A DNA stretch of 64,000 nt from CAVYUC01 sp963783085 (GTDB lineage: Bacteria; Bacteroidota; Bacteroidia; Bacteroidales; Prolixibacteraceae): NCBI GenBank assembly GCA_963783085.1, contig CAWAMJ010000010.1, forward strand, positions 408,722-472,721, in the 5' to 3' direction. The translations under genes were made by a program, and so were the position numbers. Every line of letters starts with the position of its first letter. Within the stretch, counting starts at the first letter, position 1. The notes below the pieces were generated by a model. That model made no database searches. It saw only the letters and a program-made list of their open reading frames with translations, and had not been told where the DNA came from. Below, piece by piece: positions 1 through 10,378 of this stretch.

Positions 1-2022
1 GGATGCCGCATGTCACCGATATCATGCCCGTGCACGGCAAAATTCCCTTCACTCAAAATCAAAGCGCAGCAACCTATGATCACGATTTGGAGGAAGTTCA
101 TCCGTGGTATCATAAAGTTTTGCTGGAAGAGCCGGATATTGAAGCGGAATGGACCACTACTGAAAGAGCATTAATTTACCGTTTCAGTTTTCATCGTCCG
201 GATTCAAATCATTTCGTACTCAGGACCCGCGGCAATGCGCAAATTAAATTCGGAAATAATTCGGTGAGCGGATGGGAAGAATTTCAGGATACCCCGCAAT
301 ATTTTTACATCGAAATAAATCAGCCGCCGCGTAATTTTAATTTTGTTACAAAACGGCGAATTAATAAAGCAATCCGAACTTACCGGCAATGGCCTTGTTG
401 CAGTTGGGAGTTTTGATCAGGTAAATAATCCGGTGGAATTCAGAATAGGAATTTCTTTTATCAGCGAAGAACAAGCGCGTAAAAACCTGATGTCTGAAAT
501 CGGCTCAAAATCATTCGAAAATGTTGAAGAGGAAAGTTTCGGTATTTGGAAAGATGCGCTGGAGAAAATAAAGGTAACAGGCGGCACGGAACGGCAAAAA
601 AGGATTTTTTACACGTGCCTGTACCGCACAAAAGAACGAATGATAAATATTACCGAAGACGGACGGTATTTCAGCGGGTACGACAGGCAGATTCACGAAG
701 CGGAAAAACATCCGTTTTATGTGGACGACTGGCTTTGGGATACCTTCAGGAGCCTTCATCCGCTGGGCACAATCCTGAATCCGGAGCGGGAAGCTGATGA
801 AGTTCAGTCTTACGTGAGAATGTACGAACAGGATGGATGGATGCCCGGATTTCCGCAGTTTTATGGCGATTTTCCGGCAATGATAGGCTTTCATTCTGCT
901 GCGCTCGTTTGGGATACTTACCAAAAAGGCATCCGAAATTTTGATGTTGATAAAGCGTACGAAGGTTTGAAAAAGAATGCGATGGAAGCAACCATGCTTC
1001 CCTGGCGCACCGGCCCCATGAGCAGTCTCGATTCGTTTTACCTTGAAAACGGCTGGTTCCCGGCGCTGGAAGAAGGCGAAAAAGAAACTGTCCCGCAGGT
1101 TCATTCGTTTGAAAAACGTCAGGCTGTGGCATTGACGCTCGAGCACAGTTACGACGACTGGTGCCTGGCACAACTGGCCAAAGCGCTCGGTAAAACCGAT
1201 GATCATGATTATTTCCTAAAACGTTCGCAAAATTACCGGAACGTTTACAATCCGGAAACAGGATTCATGAGCCCCAAAAAAGCCGATGGAAACTGGGTGC
1301 CTGATTTCGATCCACAGCTTTCGGGCGGAACGGGGAGCCGGATGTATTTTGCCGAAAATAATTCCTGGATATGGACCTTCAACGTTCAGCATGATATCGA
1401 TGGATTGATTGAGTTAATGGGCGGTAAGGAGAATTTTACCGACCGGTTGGATCGCCTGTTCAATCAGCCAACAAAAATATCCAAATGGCAGTTTATGGGC
1501 CAGTTTCCCGATGCGTCGGGACTGCACGGAATGTTTCCTGCCGGAAACGAACCTGCTTTCCATGTTCCTTATTTGTACAATTATGTGGGCGAACCATGGA
1601 GGACGCAGCGACGCATTCGTCAGATTCTTGACATTTGGTTTGATGATTCGCCGCTCGGCCTGCCCGGCGATGAAGATGGCGGCGCCATGTGTGCCTGGTA
1701 TGTTTTTTCTGCCATGGGTTTTTACCCTGTTACACCCGGAACCGGAACGTATGCTATTGGTAGCCCGCTTTTCGAAAAAGTTGAAGTCGATCTTCCCGAC
1801 GGAAAAACGTTCGTTATCGAAGCTACGGAATGTTCAAAACGGAATAAATACATCCAAAGCGCCCGGTTGAACGGAAAAGAGATAAATCGCCCGTGGCTGT
1901 TACACGATGAAATAATGGCCGGCGGAAGATTACAACTGCAAATGGGCGATCGGCCAAATAAAAACTGGGGGACCGATTCTTCATGGTACCAGACCGAGCT
2001 TGAACGTGCCGGCTTAGATTGA
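1..2022 (+). pseudogene. GH92 alpha-mannosidase, 5'-truncated by window edge and frameshifted
   Basis: This is an exo-acting, calcium-dependent alpha-mannosidase of family GH92. The gene begins before the window: the first in-frame residues (GMPHVTDIMPVHGK) already lie inside the N-terminal beta-sandwich. Frame 3 is open to 416, but from about 345 the homology continues in frame 1 (LQNGELIKQSELTGNG) to the stop at 2020-2022. Removing one T from the TTTT run at 341-344 joins the two parts. The (alpha/alpha)6 domain has the EN-NSW segment that carries the presumed catalytic acid, the GNEP motif, and GDEDGGAMCAW with the presumed catalytic base aspartates. As I recall, Glu in GNEP goes with alpha-1,2 specificity; the other GH92 copies here have GNQ. 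The next GH92 follows 17 bases later, probably in the same operon. The shift may be a sequencing error, in which case this is an intact gene. Confidence 0.85.
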
Positions 2023-2039
2023 AATTAAATGACAGAAGT

Positions 2040-4364
2040 ATGAAATATACCCGTTTTTTACTGATACTGATTTTTCTAAAAGGAGTAAGTGGCATTGCAC
2101 AGCAAAAGCAGCCGGTTGATTATGCCGATCCGCTAATGGGTACTTCCGAATCGCGATGGATGCTTACTCCCGGACCTACGCTGCCCTTCGGAATGGTTCA
2201 GCTGAGCCCCGACAACCAGGCCCAGAACTGGAAAGCGGGATATGAATATACTATTGCCAGCATTTTCGGTTTTAGCCATATTCATGCCTGGACTATGGCG
2301 GGTTTGTCTGTAATGCCTACCGAAGGAGTGTTGAATCCGCACATTTACCCGAATGCCGATGCGCCCATCAGTACAGGCAGAACGTCAGGCCACCGCTCCC
2401 GAATTGATAAACAGACAGAACAGGCAAGTCCCGGTTATTATTCAGTTGACCTGGTCGATTTTGATATAAAAGCGGAGATAACAACAACTACCCGCTGTGG
2501 CTTTTTCAGTTTTACTTTTCCCGAAACTAACCAGGGTCATGTTCTTTTCAACCTGCTTTTTCCACAGGAATATAAAACAACGGTTCTCGATGCAAAAATC
2601 ACAAAAGTAAGCGATACCGAAATCGAAGGGTATTCACAACAAACCAGCGCCGGATTTAATGATTATACCGTCCATTTTGTTGCACGGTTTAATAAACCTT
2701 TTAAAGCTTTCGGCGGTTGGAGGGGGGATGAAATTCAAAAGGATGTTGATGAAATTACAGGGAAAGATGACGTTGGCGCGTACGTAGATTTCGAAACAAA
2801 ACAAGGCGAAAAAGTTTTAATGCAAACCGCCATTTCACTGGTAAATATCGACCAGGCACGGTTAAACCTTCAAAAGGAATTAATTGAACCGTTTGGCTGG
2901 AATTTTAATGCTGTGCGCGAAAATGCCAGGGAGACCTGGAATAATTTACTGGGCAAAATAGAAGTGGAAGGCGGAACGGAAGTCGATAAGAAAAAGTTTT
3001 ATACCAATCTGTACCGTTCGTACGTAGCCCGGACTACCTGGAGCGACGCAAACGGAAAATACCGCGATCCCTGTGAAAACATAAAAGAACTGGAAAATCC
3101 GGATTCGCCGATGTATGGATGCGACGCATTTTGGAACACCTTCTGGAACCTGAATCAGTTGTGGACACTGGTAAATCCGGATATTGCGTCGAAATGGGTA
3201 AAGTCGCTGCTGCAAATGTACGGCGATGGCGGCTGGTTGTCGAAAGGACCTGCAGGAATTGAATATTCCAGCATTATGGTGGCATCCCACGAAATTCCGC
3301 TCATTGTTAGCGCCTGGCAAAAAGGCATTCACGATTTCGATGGTGAACTTGCCTGGGAAGCAATTCTTCATCAGCAAACAACCCCCGGGCATAAATATGA
3401 ATGCGGCGGGGCAGTCGGTAACATGCAACTGGAATCGTACATGAAATTGGGATATGTTCCAACGGAAGAAGTTTATGTGTCGAATACGCTGGAATATGCA
3501 TACGACGACTGGTGCGCTTCGCAGCTTGCGAAGGCGCTGAATAAAACCAATGAATACCAGATGTTTTTGAAAAGAGCCGGCAATTACCGGAACATGTTCG
3601 ATCCGGAGACAAAATTTATGCGCCCAAAACATGCCGACGGAAACTGGCGGGAGGATTTCGATCCGCTGAGCTCGCCCCGAAACGAATTTGTGGAAGGCAA
3701 TTCATGGCAATATACCTTTTTTGTTCCGCACGATGTAAAAGGCCTGATCGGGTTGATCGGCAAAGATGAATTCAACCAGCGGCTGAACGAAGGATTTGAA
3801 AATTCGGTAAAAGCAAATTTCAATGCAACCGGCGACAGGTTCGGGGCCTATTACATCAACCACGGAAATCAACCGAATATGCAGGCAGGCTGGTTGTTTA
3901 ATTATTCCGGCAAGCCATGGTTAACCCAAAAGTGGGTCCGCGAAATCATGGATCGTTATTACGGTTCTACGCCGCTTCACGGATGGTTGGGCGACGAGGA
4001 TGAAGGCCAAATGGGCGCCTGGTTCATCATGAGCGCCATGGGATTGTTTCAAACCAACGGCGGCGCTTCAGTTGAGCCATTTTATGAAATCGGAAGCCCG
4101 CTGTTCAAAAAAATAACCATTCATCTCGATCCGGATTACTACCCCGGAAAAACATTTGTGATCGAAGCCAAAAATGTGTCGGAAAAAAATAAATACATTC
4201 AATCGGCTGAGCTGAACGGAAAGGCTTTGGGAAAGCCGTGGTTTTACCACAAAGAATTGATTAACGGAGGAAAGCTGGTTTTGGTAATGGGTGAAGAACC
4301 CAATGAAGAATGGGGCAGTGCGCCGGATGATGCGCCGCCATCAATGTCGGACACCAATCGTTAA
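2040..4364 (+). CDS. GH92 family alpha-mannosidase (second copy, intact)
   Basis: This is a 774-residue secreted GH92 exo-alpha-mannosidase. I chose the ATG at 2040 because it gives a clean signal peptide (MKYTRFLLILIFLKGVSGIA); an upstream TTG at 2019 would overlap the preceding gene and put charged residues in front of it. The N-terminal beta-sandwich starts at about residue 27 (VDYADPLMGTSESRW) and contains GFSHIHAWTMAG. The helical domain carries FVEGNSW, with the presumed acid Glu near residue 552, then HGNQP, and WLGDEDEGQMGAW near residues 650-660 with the presumed base Asp residues. GNQ replaces GNE, so the linkage cleaved may differ from that of the first copy. It lies 17 bases after the first GH92 and 21 bases before the URO-D-like gene, which fits one transcript. 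Periplasmic or surface location is inferred from the signal peptide. Confidence 0.93.
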   Translation: MKYTRFLLILIFLKGVSGIAQQKQPVDYADPLMGTSESRWMLTPGPTLPFGMVQLSPDNQAQNWKAGYEYTIASIFGFSHIHAWTMAGLSVMPTEGVLNPHIYPNADAPISTGRTSGHRSRIDKQTEQASPGYYSVDLVDFDIKAEITTTTRCGFFSFTFPETNQGHVLFNLLFPQEYKTTVLDAKITKVSDTEIEGYSQQTSAGFNDYTVHFVARFNKPFKAFGGWRGDEIQKDVDEITGKDDVGAYVDFETKQGEKVLMQTAISLVNIDQARLNLQKELIEPFGWNFNAVRENARETWNNLLGKIEVEGGTEVDKKKFYTNLYRSYVARTTWSDANGKYRDPCENIKELENPDSPMYGCDAFWNTFWNLNQLWTLVNPDIASKWVKSLLQMYGDGGWLSKGPAGIEYSSIMVASHEIPLIVSAWQKGIHDFDGELAWEAILHQQTTPGHKYECGGAVGNMQLESYMKLGYVPTEEVYVSNTLEYAYDDWCASQLAKALNKTNEYQMFLKRAGNYRNMFDPETKFMRPKHADGNWREDFDPLSSPRNEFVEGNSWQYTFFVPHDVKGLIGLIGKDEFNQRLNEGFENSVKANFNATGDRFGAYYINHGNQPNMQAGWLFNYSGKPWLTQKWVREIMDRYYGSTPLHGWLGDEDEGQMGAWFIMSAMGLFQTNGGASVEPFYEIGSPLFKKITIHLDPDYYPGKTFVIEAKNVSEKNKYIQSAELNGKALGKPWFYHKELINGGKLVLVMGEEPNEEWGSAPDDAPPSMSDTNR

Positions 4365-4385
4365 ATGTGAATTAAATCGTTTTAA

Positions 4386-5627
4386 ATGAATTCCAGAGAA
4401 CGGATTTTAGCTGCAATAAACCATCGGGAGCCCGACCGGATTCCCGTTGATCTCGGCGCCACACCGAGCACAGGAATATCGGTGGTTGCCTGGCAAAACC
4501 TGCTGAAATACCTTCAAAAAGAACATCTTCAAACCTATGTTTACGATGTGGTACAGGAAGTGGTGCAGCCCGAAATGGAGATTTTGGACTTTTTCGGCGT
4601 GGATGTTCTGGATGTGGGCCGGACTTTTAATCAGGCTCCGGATTACTGGCACAAGCTCGAATTAATAGAAGGTTACCCGGGATGGTATCCCAAATGGTTC
4701 AAAACTAAAAAGCAGAGCGATGGTTCGGTTTTGGCATTTAACGAATTTAATGAAGCTATCGGGCGGATGCCGGCAAAAGCTACTTTTTTTGATCAGACGG
4801 TTTTCCCGTTTCTCGAAAACTATCCCACCGATTATTCGGAGTTTGAATCAGCTATGAAGCGGACAGTTTGGGGCGGTTTTGGGTTCACCCCCTGGGATTG
4901 GACCGGTGAGCCACGTTTTTGGGAAATGCTTAGAACAAAAACTCTGGAGTTAAAAGCTCAAACTAACAAAGCTATCCTGCTCGGTGTGGGATGCAACTTG
5001 TTTGAATGGGGTACCTTTTTACGAAGAATGGACAACTTTTTAATGGACCTGTACCTGAACCCGCAGGAAGTAAACCGCCTGCTGGATGAATTAATGAAAC
5101 GCCATATGGATTTACTGGCCCACGTTTGCGAAGCGGTGGGCGATGTTATTGATATCATTAAATTTGGCGACGATCTTGGCTCCAACAATGGCCCTCTTAT
5201 TCCCGCCGAAACGTATAACGATTTTTTTAAGCCCCGGCACAAGCAAATGTGCGATTATGTAAAAAGCAACTCTGCCATGCATACCATGCTGCATTGCTGC
5301 GGTGGAATTTATGAATTAATCCCGGAATTGATTGACGCCGGTTTTGAAATTTTAAATCCCGTGCAAATCAATGCCCTGAACATGGAGCCGGTCAGGTTGA
5401 AAAAAGAATTTGGGAAAGACATTACATTTTGGGGCGGCGGCGCCGATACCCGTAATGTTCTGAACAATGCAACTCCAGTGGAAGTGAAAAATCATGTAAA
5501 ACAAAACCTGGAAGTTTTTTCAAAGGGAGGTGGCTACGTTTTTAACACCGTGCACAATATCCTGCCGGATGTTCCGCCTCAGAATATTATGGCCATGTTT
5601 GAAGCTATCAGCGAATTTAATCATTAG
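4386..5627 (+). CDS. Uroporphyrinogen decarboxylase-like (URO-D/MtaA superfamily) protein
   Basis: This is a 413-residue cytoplasmic protein of the URO-D fold, the superfamily that includes uroporphyrinogen decarboxylase HemE and the cobalamin-dependent methyltransferases MtaA and MtbA. The start has the family signature RERILAAINHREPDRIPVDL. A LHCCGG segment about 300 residues in resembles the H-x-C zinc site of the methyltransferase branch more than the arginine-rich porphyrin pocket of HemE. No haem-synthesis genes are nearby; it lies between a GH92 and a GH38 mannosidase with gaps of 21 and 25 bases, so it is probably co-transcribed with them. Its substrate is unknown to me. True HemE activity is unlikely in this context, but I cannot exclude it from sequence alone. 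Confidence 0.8.
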   Translation: MNSRERILAAINHREPDRIPVDLGATPSTGISVVAWQNLLKYLQKEHLQTYVYDVVQEVVQPEMEILDFFGVDVLDVGRTFNQAPDYWHKLELIEGYPGWYPKWFKTKKQSDGSVLAFNEFNEAIGRMPAKATFFDQTVFPFLENYPTDYSEFESAMKRTVWGGFGFTPWDWTGEPRFWEMLRTKTLELKAQTNKAILLGVGCNLFEWGTFLRRMDNFLMDLYLNPQEVNRLLDELMKRHMDLLAHVCEAVGDVIDIIKFGDDLGSNNGPLIPAETYNDFFKPRHKQMCDYVKSNSAMHTMLHCCGGIYELIPELIDAGFEILNPVQINALNMEPVRLKKEFGKDITFWGGGADTRNVLNNATPVEVKNHVKQNLEVFSKGGGYVFNTVHNILPDVPPQNIMAMFEAISEFNH

Positions 5628-5652
5628 AAGAAATCAAAAAAATACATTTATT

Positions 5653-8425
5653 ATGAAACGAGCAAGTGGAATCCTGGTGATAATTTGTTTTGTTGCACTC
5701 AGTAATACAAGTGGTTACGCACAACAAACGAAAGTTGAGCCGTCGGCAGCTTCCCAGCTGAAAATGAACTTAAAAGGGGATACGATTCACGTGATTGGCC
5801 ACGCACACATGGATATGAACTGGTTGTGGACCTATTTTGAAACCATGAAAATGTGTAACGATAATTTACGGCAAACGGTTGCTTTTATGGATGAATACCC
5901 TGATTTTACGATGCTTCAGAGCCAGGCATCCGTATATAAATTTGTAGAAATGGTCGATCCTCCGCTGTTTCAAAAGGTTCAAAAATACGTAAAAGAAGGT
6001 CGTTTGGAATTGGGCGGAGGAATGTGGACGGAAGGAGATACCAATCTTTCGTCGGGCGAGGCGCTGGCTCATTCATTTTTATTCGGGCAACGATATTTTC
6101 AGGAACATTTTGGCAGAATGGCTGAAGTTGGCTGGCTGCCCGATAATTTTGGGCACACTTCTCAGTTGCCGCAAATGTTAAAACTGGCCGGAATTGATTA
6201 TTACTATTTTCACCGTTGCAAACCATACATGGGAAGTTTCTGGTGGGAAGGTCCGGATGGATCGAAAGTGCTTTGCTACGGCAACAATACTTACAACGGC
6301 CGAATTACTCCTGAATTAAAAGATGAATTGCAGAAAATTGCACCGGATAAAAAGCGGATCCTTCAAATTACGGGAGTTGGCGACCACGGCGGCGGTCCAA
6401 CCCGCGAAAACATTGAAATGGTTCACGAGCTGAATAATATTCCCGATTATCCGGCAGTAAAATTCACTACGGCGAATGAATTTTTCAACCGGCTCTCCGG
6501 TGAAATGGACGGCCGCCCCACGCATAAAGGGGAAATGCAGTTTATTTTTGAAGGATGTTATACTACGGTTTCTGAAATAAAATCGGGAAACCGGAACTGC
6601 GAAAATTCGCTGTTTGGCAGTGAATTTTTCAATACACTCCGCTGGATAAACGGCGATAAGTATCCGCAGGCAGAACTAAATGATCTCTGGGAAACGGTTG
6701 TTTTTAACGAGTTTCACGATATCCTGCCGGGTTCAGCCATTAATGAAGCCAACCGGCAGGCTGTGGCCCGGTACACCGAAACCGAACGAAAATCGAAAGA
6801 ATTGACTGATGCCGCTTTTTTGAAACTGGCCGATGAAGTGAATTTTCAGAAAGGTCTGGGGCAACCGGTTGTTGCTTTCAATCTTTTCCCGGTCAGCCGC
6901 AAAACCATTGTGGAAGCGACTGTTTATTCGCACGAAGAACCAGCTTCTGTAAAAGTGGCATTCGTGGGGTGCAAATTATTACGGACAGAACTTCAAACCG
7001 GTGGATAAAGAAAAGGAGAATTCCGGCGCAGGTGCAGATGTTAATTTTCTCGATCCGGCGTATCGCACAGCCTCTTCGGGCCCTGGCGAAAACCTGGCAA
7101 CGGTTTTGGTTCGCGACGGTTTGGGAAATGAATACCCCGCGCAGATTGTTTTTTCAAAACCAACTCCCCCGGGATATACTTCGAAAGTGCAGTTTATCGA
7201 TGAAAACTTTCCTGCCGGCGGATATAAAACGTACTACATCGATCCAACTAAAAAAGGAAAATCAGCCACTTCTCTCGCCACCGGAAACAATACCTTCGAA
7301 ACCGATTTTTTTGTTATAAAATTTGATATGAAAAACGGTGGCATTACCAGCCTTTTCGATAAACGCAGCAATACCGAATATGTTAAGGAAGGAGGCAGGC
7401 TTAACCAGTTGAAAATGTACCTGGAAGACAAAAAAGGCGGGATGAAATCGTGGACCATCAATAAAATTGTAAAAGAGGACAATGTCGATAATGTGGAAAG
7501 CGTAAAAGTAATTGAAAAAGGCCCCGTCCGCGCCTGTGTTGAAACGGTAAAAACCTGGGGGAATTCAAGGTTCATCGAGAGGACCTACATTTATAAATCC
7601 TATCCGAGAATTGAATACGACATGGAAGTGCGCTGGCTGGAAACCGGAAGCGACACAACCGATTCTCCGATGCTGCGGGCTGTTTTTCCGCTAAATTTTC
7701 AGGATCCCGAATTTTATAGCCAGGTACCTTTTAATGTGGTAAAGCGGCCGGTTGACGGGAAAATCGACGGAAAAGATGCGCCTTTGTGGCTGACGTCGCA
7801 AAGCCGGGTTTACGGTGTAGAGCCGGAACTGGACGGAGGACAGGAAGTGCCGGCCCAAAAATGGGTGGATGTTTCCGACGGTACCAACGGAATTGCTTTG
7901 CTGAATAAAACAAAGTACGGCCACTCGTATCACAATGGCGAACTTCGTCTTACGTTGATGAGAGCTGCCGGTGCGCCGGACATTTACCCCAACCTCGGAA
8001 AATTTAACATCAGCTATGCTTTGTACCCGCACCGGGGCGACTGGAAAAACGGCGTCTGGCAGGAAGGCGACGATTTTAATGTTCCGGTTCAGGCCAGTGA
8101 ACCTCCCTCGCTGGCTTTGGGGAAAAACCACGCCGCGCGTTCCGAAACACAATCATTCATTTCGCTCGAAGGAAAAGGTGTGTACATGTCGGGTTTGAAA
8201 AAAGCAGAAGCTACCGATGAAATGGTAATCCGAATGGTGGAAGTGGAAGGCGACGGGAAAAAGGTTACACTTCATTTGCCAAAAAATATCCGTTCGGTAC
8301 AAAAACTGAATCTAATTGAAAATCCAATTCCGGATGATTCGGAAGCAACTATCGACGGCAATTCCATAGCATTTAAAATTAAACCACACGAAATCATGAC
8401 CCTCGGAATAAAATTGAATGAATGA
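5653..8425 (+). pseudogene. GH38 alpha-mannosidase, interrupted by a single +1 frameshift
   Basis: This is a zinc-dependent retaining alpha-mannosidase of family GH38, about 920 residues once repaired. The ATG at 5653 opens a signal peptide (MKRASGILVIICFVALSNTS). The catalytic domain shows the zinc-binding HAHMD motif at about residue 50, the nucleophile aspartate in LPDNFGHTSQLP near residue 164, and GDHGGGPT near residue 245. The frame fails at 6966-6969: frame 1 stops at 7008, while frame 2 continues as GANYYGQNFKPVDKEKE into the C-terminal beta domains and ends at 8425. Deleting one G of GGGG restores FVGANYYGQ. The final codon overlaps the next start by four bases (ATGA), which shows tight operon structure. 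It is called a pseudogene only because of the shift; both halves are otherwise well conserved. Confidence 0.9.
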
Positions 8426-9441
8426 AGGCGGTCCGGTTGGAAAACAATAAAATAATCCTGCAGGTGAACCTAAACGGAGGGGCATATTTTGATTTTCATT
8501 TGAAAGATTTGCCATTAAATCCGTTGAATTGGAAAGCTGATGATCCGGATCAGCCCCCTTTCATGGGGCATTTTCTTTGTTTCGATCGCTGGGGACCTCC
8601 CTCTGAAGCGGAGAAAGCAAATGGTTTTCAACATCATGGCGAAGTGAACACGGTTGATTGGAAATTATGCGAACAGCATTTTCAGGGGAAAGATATCCGG
8701 AAATGTACGATGCAGTGCCACCTGCCGATGAGCGGTTTGCAGTTAACACGAACCATTGAACTGCCCGAGGATGTTCCGGTTTTTTACGTAACCGAAAACA
8801 TAAAAAACCTCAATAAAAATGGCCGGATATTTAATATTGTTCAGCACGTTACACTTGGTCCGCCATTTCTCGACCGGTCGACACTTTTCGATAATAACAC
8901 GGAAAAAGGTTTTGAAGACAAAGAAGATGGAAGTTTAAATCAGGAAGAACCTGTGATTCAGTGGCCCGAAGCAATTCACGAGGGAAAGCAGATAAATTTG
9001 CGTCAGTTTCATGACGAATGGCCACGGGTTTCTTCTTTCGTATACGGCCAAAAGGAAAAGTTTGGCTGGGCTACAGCAAGTAATCCCGGCAAAAATCTGT
9101 CGCTGGGCTATTTCTGGGAAACGGCAGATTATCTGTGGGTGAATTTCTGGAGAAGTATGCAAAAAGGCATTCCACAGGCTTTCGGAATCGAATTCGGCAC
9201 AACCGGCCTTCACGAACCATTTCCGGTGGTGGCAAAAAAAGGAAAAATATTTGGCCGGAATATCTACGATTTTATTGATGCCGGCGAAACAATCAGCAAA
9301 TCATTTTCCGCTTTTTTGTGTCAAATACCCGGTGATTTCCATGGAATTGAAAACATTGAAATGGATGGTTCAACTTTTAAAATTATAGAACGAAGTAATA
9401 ATCCCCGTAGTTTTATCTTTGGAAATAAAACAGGAAAATAA
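8422..9441 (+). CDS. Mutarotase-like hypothetical protein
   Basis: This is a 339-residue protein without a signal peptide, so probably cytoplasmic. I do not recognise a named family with certainty. The run of short beta-strand-like segments, the LTRTIELPEDVPVFYVTENIKN stretch and the IVQHVTLGPPFLD segment resemble the galactose-mutarotase-like beta-sandwich fold found in aldose epimerases and related DUF proteins. The start overlaps the GH38 stop by four bases and the ROK kinase begins two bases after its stop, so it is translationally linked to both. A role in interconverting anomers of released mannose before phosphorylation would fit, but this is inference from position. Confidence 0.65.
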   Translation: MKAVRLENNKIILQVNLNGGAYFDFHLKDLPLNPLNWKADDPDQPPFMGHFLCFDRWGPPSEAEKANGFQHHGEVNTVDWKLCEQHFQGKDIRKCTMQCHLPMSGLQLTRTIELPEDVPVFYVTENIKNLNKNGRIFNIVQHVTLGPPFLDRSTLFDNNTEKGFEDKEDGSLNQEEPVIQWPEAIHEGKQINLRQFHDEWPRVSSFVYGQKEKFGWATASNPGKNLSLGYFWETADYLWVNFWRSMQKGIPQAFGIEFGTTGLHEPFPVVAKKGKIFGRNIYDFIDAGETISKSFSAFLCQIPGDFHGIENIEMDGSTFKIIERSNNPRSFIFGNKTGK

Positions 9442-9442
9442 T

Positions 9443-10375
9443 ATGGGGAAGTTAGTCATGGGCGCCGACATTGGCGGTAGTCATATCACCTGCAGGCTTT
9501 TCGACCTCAAAGCCAACCAAATGGCGGATGAACAGATACTGCGAATGCCGGTTGACAGCCAGTCGTCCAAAGAAAATATTTTAAGCACCTGGGCCAAAGC
9601 CATTAAAAAAGCAGCCGGAAAACAAACGATTGAAACATTATCCGGAATCGGATTTGCCATGCCCGGTCCGTTCGATTACCTCAACGGAGTGGCCTGGTTC
9701 AAAGGAGTGCAAAAATTCGATGGTTTGTATGGCGTTGACGTTCGGAAAGAACTGATAAACAAGCTTCAGTTGCCTGAAAATTTTCCGCTTCGCTTTCTGA
9801 ACGATGCCGCTTCATTTGCCGTGGGCGAAGCTTTTCTGGGCGAGGTTTCCGTGCATAAAAAAATGATTGCACTCACCCTGGGAACCGGATTTGGAACCAC
9901 ATTCATTAATAACCGTTTGCCGGTAGCCGGAAGCGAAGGTGTGCCTGACGATGGATTTTTGTACCACGTTCCTTTTAAAAATTCGGTAGCCGATGATTAT
10001 TTCTCTACCCGCTGGTTTTTAAAAGAATATAAAAATGCAACCGGAAAACATACAAGCGGTGTAAAAGAATTGTCGACACTGGCAGAAAAAGACGAATTTG
10101 TAAAAAATTTGTTTGCCCGGTTTGGTAAAAATCTGGGTGAATTTCTGGCTCCATGGGTAAATCAGTTTAATGCCACCGGAATAGTAATGGGTGGAAATAT
10201 TTCAAAAAGTTTTCAGTGGTTTGAAAAAGAAATGCTGGCCGCGTTTCACGCATTCGGAGTGTCGCCCAAAATATATATTACCACGTTGGAAGAAAACGCT
10301 GCGTTAATTGGCAGCGCGCGGTTATGCGACGATTATTTCTATCAGAGACTATTGGAAAACAACATTATCAGATAA
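9443..10375 (+). CDS. ROK family sugar kinase, probable mannokinase/glucokinase
   Basis: This is a 310-residue cytoplasmic ATP-dependent hexose kinase of the ROK family. The ATG at 9443 is chosen because MGADIGGSHITCRLFD, the ATP-binding phosphate-1 motif, starts right after it. Other visible features are FLNDAASFAVGEA, with the presumed catalytic Asp, and the glycine-rich LTLGTGFGTTFI. The CxCGxxGCxE zinc motif of classical ROK proteins is absent; the corresponding region reads GSEGVPDDGFLYHVPF. There is no N-terminal helix-turn-helix, so it is not a NagC or XylR repressor. Given four GH92s, a GH38, an MFS porter three bases downstream and a mannose-6-phosphate isomerase at 18910, phosphorylation of imported mannose is the likely role. 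Substrate specificity cannot be read directly from the sequence. Confidence 0.87.
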   Translation: MGKLVMGADIGGSHITCRLFDLKANQMADEQILRMPVDSQSSKENILSTWAKAIKKAAGKQTIETLSGIGFAMPGPFDYLNGVAWFKGVQKFDGLYGVDVRKELINKLQLPENFPLRFLNDAASFAVGEAFLGEVSVHKKMIALTLGTGFGTTFINNRLPVAGSEGVPDDGFLYHVPFKNSVADDYFSTRWFLKEYKNATGKHTSGVKELSTLAEKDEFVKNLFARFGKNLGEFLAPWVNQFNATGIVMGGNISKSFQWFEKEMLAAFHAFGVSPKIYITTLEENAALIGSARLCDDYFYQRLLENNIIR

Positions 10376-10378
10376 AAA

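Noticed and set aside
2946..3632. 228-residue minus-strand open frame inside the second GH92
   Set aside because: It is opposite a conserved catalytic domain and its sequence shows only the Phe/Arg/Cys bias of a reverse-complement shadow; the same holds for 511-1206, 32643-33383 and 52493-53110.
4386..5627. hemE uroporphyrinogen decarboxylase
   Set aside because: The H-x-C segment and the glycosidase operon context fit the MtaA-like branch better, and no other haem gene is nearby.
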